Origin: Alphaproteobacteria bacterium MarineAlpha3_Bin4
GTDB taxonomy: Bacteria; Pseudomonadota; Alphaproteobacteria; Rhodospirillales; Casp-alpha2
Length of the DNA stretch: 5,511 nucleotides
Assembly (NCBI GenBank): GCA_002938045.1
Contig: PTLJ01000115.1
Coordinates: 1-5,511, forward strand
Reading direction: 5' to 3'
Part shown: positions 1 to 5,511 of the stretch, piece after piece
How positions within the stretch are numbered: position 1 is the stretch's first letter
How the letters are laid out: every line of letters begins with the position of its first letter
Position numbers and translations under genes: made by a program
The notes under the pieces: model-generated
What the model was told of the DNA's origin: nothing
What the model saw: only the letters and a program-made list of their open reading frames with translations
Database searches by the model: none

Positions 1-1164
1 GTCCTCGTAGAGGCCCTCCTTGAGAACAGCGCCGAAGTTGTCCCAAAACACGGCATAATCGTCTGGCTTCTTTTCGGCGCTCTTCTTGAGTTCGCCGATT
101 AACCGTTTGGTCAGCGCCTTCTTGATTTTGGCCAGAGCTGGGTTGTGCTGGAACATCTCACGGCTGATGTTGAGCGGCAGATCTTCGGAATCAACGACGC
201 CGCGCATAAACCGGAAGTAGGACGGCAGCAGCTCCTCGCAGTTGTCGGTAATGAACACCCGCTTGACGTAGAGTTTGACCTGAGTTTTGCGGTCGGGGTG
301 GAATAGATCGAACGGTCGGGTCGAGGGGATGAATAGAAGGTTGGTATAGGCTAGGACACCTTCGACCCGGTTGTGCAACCGCATCCACGGGTCGTCGAAG
401 GCATGCGCGACGTGGTGGTAGAACTCACGATACTGGTCGTCGCTGATATCCTTTTTGTCACGGGTCCACAGCGCTGAAGCAGTATTCAAAGTCTTTTCCT
501 CACCATCGCCCTTTCCGGTGAGTGCGATCGGAATGCTGATGTGGTCGGAGTATGTCTTGACGATGTTGGTTATCCGCGTCGGCTCGACGAACTCCTTCTC
601 ATCCTTGAGCAGATGGAGGGTGACCTCGGTACCGCGGCCTGGCCACGCCAATTCCTCGATCGTGTACTCGCCGCGGCCATCCGACGTCCATAGCCAAGCC
701 TGTTCCTCGCCGGCGCGGCGGGTCACTACCTCGACCCTGTCGGCAACCATGAAAGACGAATAGAAACCGACTCCGAACTGGCCGATAAGGTCGATGGCTT
801 CGTTCTCTCCCTTTCCCTTTACTTTGGCCTTTGCCTGGCTCATTTGCTCAACAAATGCCTGGGTGCCGGAGCGGGCAATGGTGCCGAGTGTTTCGGTCAA
901 CTCGTCGCGGCCCATGCCGATGCCGTTGTCGCTGACGGTGATGGTTCGGGCCTTGGCGTCGGCGGTGATAGTGATCCGGAAACCCGGGTCGCTTTTGATC
1001 AGTTCTGGCTCGGTCAAGGACAAATACCTGAGCCGGTCGCAAGCGTCGGATGCGTTGGAAATCAGCTCGCGCAAGAAGATCTCTTTGTGGCTGTAAAGGG
1101 AATGCGCGACGATATCTAGGAGTTTACTAACTTCTGCTTGGAAGGTGAATGTTTCCTTGGCCAT
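1..1164 (-). CDS. htpG: Molecular chaperone HtpG (bacterial Hsp90), N-terminal 388 codons, cut by window edge
   Basis: ATP-driven cytosolic homodimeric chaperone that remodels client proteins, often with DnaK. Translating the minus strand from the ATG at 1164 gives an open frame of 388 codons running off the window start without a stop. The usual family length is about 620-640 residues, so the GHKL ATPase domain and much of the middle domain are visible, while the rest of the middle domain and the C-terminal dimerisation domain are missing. Visible motifs are KEIFLRELISNASDA at residues 27-41 (catalytic Glu33, Mg-binding Asn37), DNGIGM at 79-84 (adenine-binding Asp79), the lid GQFGVGFYS at 128-136, and LPLNISREM ending near 337, with Arg335 the probable gamma-phosphate-sensing arginine. 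The lid is preceded by a lysine-rich stretch at about 112-118. The start fits the family N-terminus; a modest GAGAG lies 7 bases upstream. Divergent from pcm, with a sigma-32-type promoter. Identification is very secure. Confidence 0.97.
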   Translation of the reverse strand, partial: MAKETFTFQAEVSKLLDIVAHSLYSHKEIFLRELISNASDACDRLRYLSLTEPELIKSDPGFRITITADAKARTITVSDNGIGMGRDELTETLGTIARSGTQAFVEQMSQAKAKVKGKGENEAIDLIGQFGVGFYSSFMVADRVEVVTRRAGEEQAWLWTSDGRGEYTIEELAWPGRGTEVTLHLLKDEKEFVEPTRITNIVKTYSDHISIPIALTGKGDGEEKTLNTASALWTRDKKDISDDQYREFYHHVAHAFDDPWMRLHNRVEGVLAYTNLLFIPSTRPFDLFHPDRKTQVKLYVKRVFITDNCEELLPSYFRFMRGVVDSEDLPLNISREMFQHNPALAKIKKALTKRLIGELKKSAEKKPDDYAVFWDNFGAVLKEGLYED

Positions 1165-1207
1165 GACGAGTCTCTCACTACTGATGAAATGTAGTTCCGC
1201 GGGCCTG

Positions 1208-1236
1208 ATATGGACCGCCGGGCGGTCCGCCGCAAG
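1208..1236 (-). promoter_or_regulatory. Sigma-32 (RpoH)-type promoter for htpG
   Basis: On the minus strand CTTGCGG (1230-1236) is followed after 14 bases by GTCCATAT (1208-1215). The classical RpoH pattern is CTTGAAA, 13-17 bases, CCCCATNT, so the CTTG core and the CCAT.T core are both present at a normal spacing. Transcription would begin near position 1201, giving a leader of about 37 bases before the htpG ATG. htpG is a classic RpoH target, which supports the call. The match was made by eye. Confidence 0.68.
1212..1228. repeat. Perfect 8+1+8 inverted repeat over the htpG promoter
   Basis: GGACCGCC (1212-1219), one base, then GGCGGTCC (1221-1228) forms a perfect 17-bp palindrome. It covers most of the spacer and part of the -10 box of the proposed htpG promoter, a position typical of a repressor operator. 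It is not the CIRCE element of HrcA. A spacer of only one base makes an RNA hairpin unlikely, so a protein site is the more natural reading. No regulator can be named. Confidence 0.5.
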
Positions 1237-1240
1237 CCCC

Positions 1241-1270
1241 CTTGCCCGCGACCCGAGTTTTCCCGCATTG
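1241..1270 (+). promoter_or_regulatory. Weaker sigma-32-like promoter for pcm
   Basis: CTTGCCC (1241-1247), a 15-base gap, and CCGCATTG (1263-1270) resemble the RpoH pattern, with the CTTG core and CCnCAT retained but the final T of the -10 replaced by G. Transcription would start near 1277, just ahead of the Shine-Dalgarno at 1279-1285. The -35 boxes of this promoter and of the htpG promoter lie back to back, separated by four C residues. Weaker than the htpG promoter, and chance similarity in GC-rich DNA is possible. Confidence 0.38.
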
Positions 1271-1278
1271 TGAAGGTT

Positions 1279-1285
1279 AGGAGGT
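1279..1285 (+). promoter_or_regulatory. Strong Shine-Dalgarno deciding the pcm start
   Basis: AGGAGGT lies 8 bases before the ATG at 1294. The in-frame ATG at 1210 has no comparable site and would put the proposed pcm promoter inside the coding region, so 1294 is preferred. Confidence 0.85.
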
Positions 1286-1293
1286 CACTCGCC

Positions 1294-1974
1294 ATGGATC
1301 CGCTCAAACTCGAGAAAGCCCACCACCGCTTGCTCCGCGAGATTGAGCGCGATGCCAAGGAAACGGAGCTCTGGACCGGACGCAAACGGTTTTCCGAGCG
1401 CACAATGGCGGCGATGGCGGCGGTGCCGCGACATAAGTTTATGCTTCCCGGTGACGAGGCCGTCGCCTACGTCAACCGGCCGCAGGCGATCGGCCACGGT
1501 CAGACCATATCGCAGCCCTATATTGTCGCCCTGATGACCGACTTTCTTGACCTGACGGGCAGTGAGAAGGTGCTAGAGATCGGCAGTGGTTCCGGCTATC
1601 AGTCAGCGGTGCTGACCCAGGTCGCAGGCCAGGTCTTCACCATCGAGATTATCAAGGAGCTTGCCCGGAGCGCAGCCCAATCGCTCGACAGGCTCGGTTG
1701 CGAGCGTGACCGTGTCCGCCACGGTGACGGTTTTCTCGGCTGGCTTGAGGAGGCGCCGTTCGACGCCATCATGGTAACGGCGGCGCCGGAGTCCATTCCG
1801 CAGGCTCTCGTCGACCAACTCAAGCCCGGCGGCCGCATGATCATCCCGATCGGCCGCGCCCACGACCGCCAGACCCTGATCCTGGTCGTCAAGGACGCCT
1901 CTGGACAGACAACCACCGACAGTGTGCTGCCGGTCAGCTTCGTTCCGATGGTGCGGGGGAAAAAGCGGAATTAG
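1294..1974 (+). CDS. pcm: Protein-L-isoaspartate O-methyltransferase
   Basis: Cytosolic repair enzyme. It uses S-adenosylmethionine to methylate the carboxyl of L-isoaspartyl residues formed by ageing or heat, allowing return to aspartate through a succinimide. The product is 226 residues, close to the family norm of about 208-225. Visible motifs are the active-site segment IGHGQTISQPY at 66-76, AdoMet motif I VLEIGSGSGYQ at 93-103, the acidic residue after the next strand (Glu118 in FTIEII), FDAIMVTAA at 156-164, LKPGGRMIIPIG at 176-187, and the C-terminal SFVPM at 215-219. The usual PLPIG ahead of the active site reads PQAIG here, a small deviation. Divergent from htpG and probably monocistronic, since more than 500 bases separate it from the next conventional gene. 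No convincing terminator follows. The family call is secure. Confidence 0.96.
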   Translation: MDPLKLEKAHHRLLREIERDAKETELWTGRKRFSERTMAAMAAVPRHKFMLPGDEAVAYVNRPQAIGHGQTISQPYIVALMTDFLDLTGSEKVLEIGSGSGYQSAVLTQVAGQVFTIEIIKELARSAAQSLDRLGCERDRVRHGDGFLGWLEEAPFDAIMVTAAPESIPQALVDQLKPGGRMIIPIGRAHDRQTLILVVKDASGQTTTDSVLPVSFVPMVRGKKRN

Positions 1975-2025
1975 AGTTATTTACCGCCAAAAGCGGGGCA
2001 CGCCACAGAAACAAGGGCGTGTTCC

Positions 2026-2100
2026 ATGCAAAGCGGTATTGGGATCAGGAACACAATGATGAAGCAGCACCGTCGCCGCGGCCGCCGTTTTAATCTATAA
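2026..2100 (+). CDS. Candidate 24-residue arginine-rich small protein
   Basis: A short frame from the ATG at 2026 to TAA at 2098-2100. AAGGG (2013-2017) sits 8 bases before the ATG. A second possible start, ATGATG at 2056, is preceded by AGGA with a 5-base gap and would give 14 residues. The C-terminal half, MMKQHRRRGRRFNL, carries six Arg/Lys and a His, as expected for a nucleic-acid-binding peptide, but GC-rich CGC repeats also produce arginine by chance. It begins 51 bases after pcm and could be read from the pcm transcript. No family recognised; it may be non-coding. Confidence 0.22.
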   Translation: MQSGIGIRNTMMKQHRRRGRRFNL

Positions 2101-2175
2101 GGTTTTCAGATACTGGATTCCGACAATAAGTACCACGGCTGCTATCGACAGAAATACCGCAACAACCTTTTCCAT
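2095..2175 (-). CDS. Candidate 26-residue single-span small membrane protein
   Basis: Minus-strand frame from ATG (2173-2175) to TAG (2095-2097). It starts MEKVVAVFLSIAAVVLIVG and ends IQYLKTL. Residues 4 to about 20 are almost entirely hydrophobic, flanked by Glu2-Lys3 and Lys24, so it resembles the very small single-span inner-membrane proteins of bacteria. AAGGG (2184-2188) lies 8 bases upstream, a good Shine-Dalgarno. Upstream on the same strand are a leader hairpin (2202-2223) and a promoter-like pair (TTGACG at 2268-2273, TTTAAA at 2246-2251). Its stop overlaps the end of the plus-strand 24-codon frame. I recognise no family. The match of ribosome site, promoter and coherent hydrophobic segment makes it better supported than a random short frame, but conservation is untested. 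Confidence 0.45.
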   Translation of the reverse strand: MEKVVAVFLSIAAVVLIVGIQYLKTL

Positions 2176-2201
2176 TTCGTCATCCCTTAGTTCTTGCTAA
2201 T

Positions 2202-2223
2202 GCTGTCGTCTCTAGCCGACAGC
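2202..2223 (-). promoter_or_regulatory. Leader hairpin upstream of the small membrane-protein ORF
   Basis: GCTGTCG (2202-2208) and CGACAGC (2217-2223) are perfect complements separated by 8 bases, giving a 7-bp stem with a loop of TCTCTAGC on the plus strand. On the minus strand it sits in the expected leader of the 26-codon frame, ending 26 bases before its ATG and 13 bases before its Shine-Dalgarno. It could stabilise the mRNA or affect translation. No U-tract follows on the minus strand, so it is unlikely to be an intrinsic terminator. Confidence 0.4.
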
Positions 2224-2245
2224 GATATTTTACACGCTGCTAATC

Positions 2246-2273
2246 TTTAAACACCGCCGAATCAGATCGTCAA
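2246..2273 (-). promoter_or_regulatory. Candidate sigma-70-type promoter for the small membrane-protein ORF
   Basis: Reading the minus strand, TTGACG (2268-2273, five of six to TTGACA) is followed after 16 bases by TTTAAA (2246-2251, four of six to TATAAT). Transcription would start near 2240 and give a leader of about 65 bases. An alternative -10, TAAAAT (2227-2232), has a poor partner -35. Found by eye. Confidence 0.35.
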
Positions 2274-2289
2274 CCGAAACACCGCCGAA
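2249..2289. repeat. 13-bp direct repeat bracketing a putative -35 box
   Basis: AAACACCGCCGAA occurs at 2249-2261 and again at 2277-2289, identical over 13 bases with starts 28 bases apart. On the minus strand one copy lies in the spacer and -10 region and the other just upstream of the TTGACG box. A shorter CCGAAACA also recurs at 2274-2281 and 2285-2292, 11 bases apart, about one helical turn. This layout fits binding by a transcription factor; no specific factor is identified. Confidence 0.45.
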
Positions 2290-2356
2290 ACAACATCGTG
2301 TCTTGTTTATAAGTCCGGAGAGGGCCTGAATTCCAAGATTTTTCCCAAAATTAACG

Positions 2357-2362
2357 TATTAT
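2357..2362 (+). promoter_or_regulatory. Possible -10 box of the helicase operon promoter
   Basis: TATTAT (five of six to TATAAT) in an AT-rich stretch ahead of the helicase gene. The bases at the expected -35 position (CAAGAT at 2334-2339 with a 17-base spacer) are a poor match, so the call rests on the -10 box and location only. It would imply a leader of about 120 bases. Confidence 0.22.
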
Positions 2363-2475
2363 GAATGGTCCTGGAGCGGTAATCGGCCGGCCCCCCTTAA
2401 GCTCCAATTTGCGCACATTTGGCCCCGATTCGTATCCCGTACGACCCGATGCGCAAGCCGACCCGCCCCCGATTC

Positions 2476-2479
2476 GAGG
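2476..2479 (+). promoter_or_regulatory. Ribosome binding site supporting the GTG start of the helicase
   Basis: GAGG lies 9 bases before GTG at 2489. Nothing similar precedes the in-frame ATG at 2516, and the helicase core begins only around residue 18, so both starts would retain the ATPase domain. Confidence 0.5.
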
Positions 2480-2488
2480 CTTGATTTC

Positions 2489-5043
<2,555 letters not shown>

Positions 5044-5047
<4 letters not shown>

Positions 5048-5454
5048 GCGAGGACACGCAGCGACTGGACAAGTGGTTGTGGTACGCGCGCTTTTTCAAA
5101 AGCCGCTCGCTGGCGACCAGGTTCTGCCAATCGGGCAAACTGCGCGTCGACGGAACGGTGATCCGGAAGGCCCATCATACAGTCCACGTCGGTAACGTGC
5201 TGACATTTCCGAAGGGCCCCGACATCCGCGTCATCAAGGTCCTCGACCCCGGTACGCGCCGCGGTCCGGCGGCTGAGGCTCAGGATCTCTACGACGACCT
5301 CAACCCGCCTGAGGTTAGCGCGCGCAATGCTGGAGAACTGTCGGCGTCAGCAGCCAGCGCCGGCTGCCGTAAGCCAGGCGCCTGGCGGCCGACCAAGGCG
5401 GACCGGCGCGCGATCGACCGTCTGCGGGCTTGGATTGGGCTCTCGCGCCGATAA
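5044..5454 (+). CDS. S4-domain RNA-binding protein, Hsp15 (HslR)-like
   Basis: Small basic RNA-binding protein of 136 residues, close to the 133 of E. coli Hsp15. The S4 domain spans about residues 7-66: RLDKWLWYARFFKSRSLAT (7-25), then CQSGKLRVDG (28-37). The C-terminal part has low-complexity Ala/Ser sequence (about 97-105) followed by the basic segment WRPTKADRRAIDRLR, which matches the conserved tail of this group. Hsp15 in E. coli is heat-inducible and binds free 50S subunits carrying a peptidyl-tRNA after aborted translation; the same role here is inferred from homology. The ATG overlaps the helicase stop as ATGA, indicating translational coupling, and there is no strong separate Shine-Dalgarno. 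In many alphaproteobacteria I recall a ferredoxin gene and then a CarD-type regulator following this pair; neither is reached in this window. Confidence 0.9.
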
Positions 5455-5511
5455 TCGACCGGCGCACGTGCGGCCGACCTTTTGACGAAACTTCACGAAA
5501 TCTACACGGAT
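5455..5511. other. Unassigned 3' end of window
   Basis: The 57 bases after the S4 gene contain a 10-bp palindrome CGCACGTGCG (5463-5472) and a TTGACG box (5482-5487) without a convincing -10 partner. No gene start is visible before the window ends. Confidence 0.4.

Larger units (their letters stand above)
1975..2488. other. Long intergenic region with two candidate small ORFs and regulatory signals
   Basis: These 514 bases lie between pcm and the helicase and contain no conventional gene. The part from about 2090 to 2360 is visibly richer in A and T than the flanking genes. I see two short frames with good ribosome binding sites (2026-2100 plus, 2095-2175 minus), a 13-bp direct repeat, a perfect 7-bp hairpin, and promoter-like boxes on both strands. 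From about 2360 to 2488 there is GC-rich sequence upstream of the helicase start with no recognisable coding content. The longer frames here (2351-2611 minus, 2361-2624 plus) look like non-coding shadows. No tRNA-like or riboswitch-like structure was recognised. Confidence 0.6.

Noticed and set aside
1210..1293. Longer N-terminal start for pcm at ATG 1210 (28 extra residues)
   Set aside because: No ribosome site, Arg/Pro-rich extension unlike the family, and overlap with the promoter region; ATG 1294 has AGGAGGT at ideal spacing.
1980..2025. Possible pcm terminator (CCGC-CAAAA-GCGG and CACGCC/GGCGTG stems)
   Set aside because: Stems are only 4-6 bp and no T-run follows, so an intrinsic terminator cannot be supported.
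2071..2094. GC-rich palindromic tract containing GCGGCCGC followed by TTTTAAT
   Set aside because: The symmetrical core has no room for a loop and the T-run is short; probably compositional.
5463..5487. Palindrome CGCACGTGCG followed by CTTTTG, and a TTGACG box, as terminator or promoter
   Set aside because: The palindrome lacks a loop and a T-tract, and no -10-like hexamer lies 16-18 bases after TTGACG inside the window.

Overview
The window looks like chromosomal DNA of an alphaproteobacterium. The evidence is a GC-rich coding style, an alphaproteobacterial SUV3-like helicase joined by a 4-base overlap to an Hsp15-type S4 protein, and promoter-like sequences matching the RpoH (sigma-32) pattern. 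I see no mobile element, CRISPR array, rRNA or tRNA. The genes are mainly protein and RNA quality-control housekeeping, and the more unusual material lies in the two intergenic regions.

Layout. Positions 1-1164 (minus) hold the first 388 codons of htpG (bacterial Hsp90), whose C-terminal part lies beyond the window edge. Positions 1165-1293 are a compact divergent promoter region. It carries a good sigma-32-type promoter toward htpG, a weaker one toward pcm, and a perfect 8+1+8 inverted repeat over the htpG promoter. Positions 1294-1974 (plus) are pcm, a protein-L-isoaspartate O-methyltransferase. Positions 1975-2488 are a long intergenic region without a conventional gene. It holds two short reading frames with good ribosome binding sites: a 24-residue arginine-rich frame on the plus strand and a 26-residue hydrophobic, membrane-peptide-like frame on the minus strand. 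They converge and overlap at their stop codons. The minus-strand frame has a plausible promoter, a 13-bp direct repeat bracketing its -35 box, and a leader hairpin. Positions 2489-5047 (plus) are an 852-residue SUV3-like superfamily 2 RNA/DNA helicase, followed by the S4-domain protein at 5044-5454. The last 57 bases show no gene.

How the parts may work together. HtpG (folding), Pcm (repair of isoaspartyl damage) and the S4/Hsp15-like protein (known in E. coli for rescuing stalled 50S subunits after heat shock) all fit a stress and quality-control theme. The divergent htpG/pcm promoters suggest joint heat-shock control. The helicase is probably an RNA-processing or RNA-decay factor. These functional links are inferred from gene families and layout; the sequence does not prove them.
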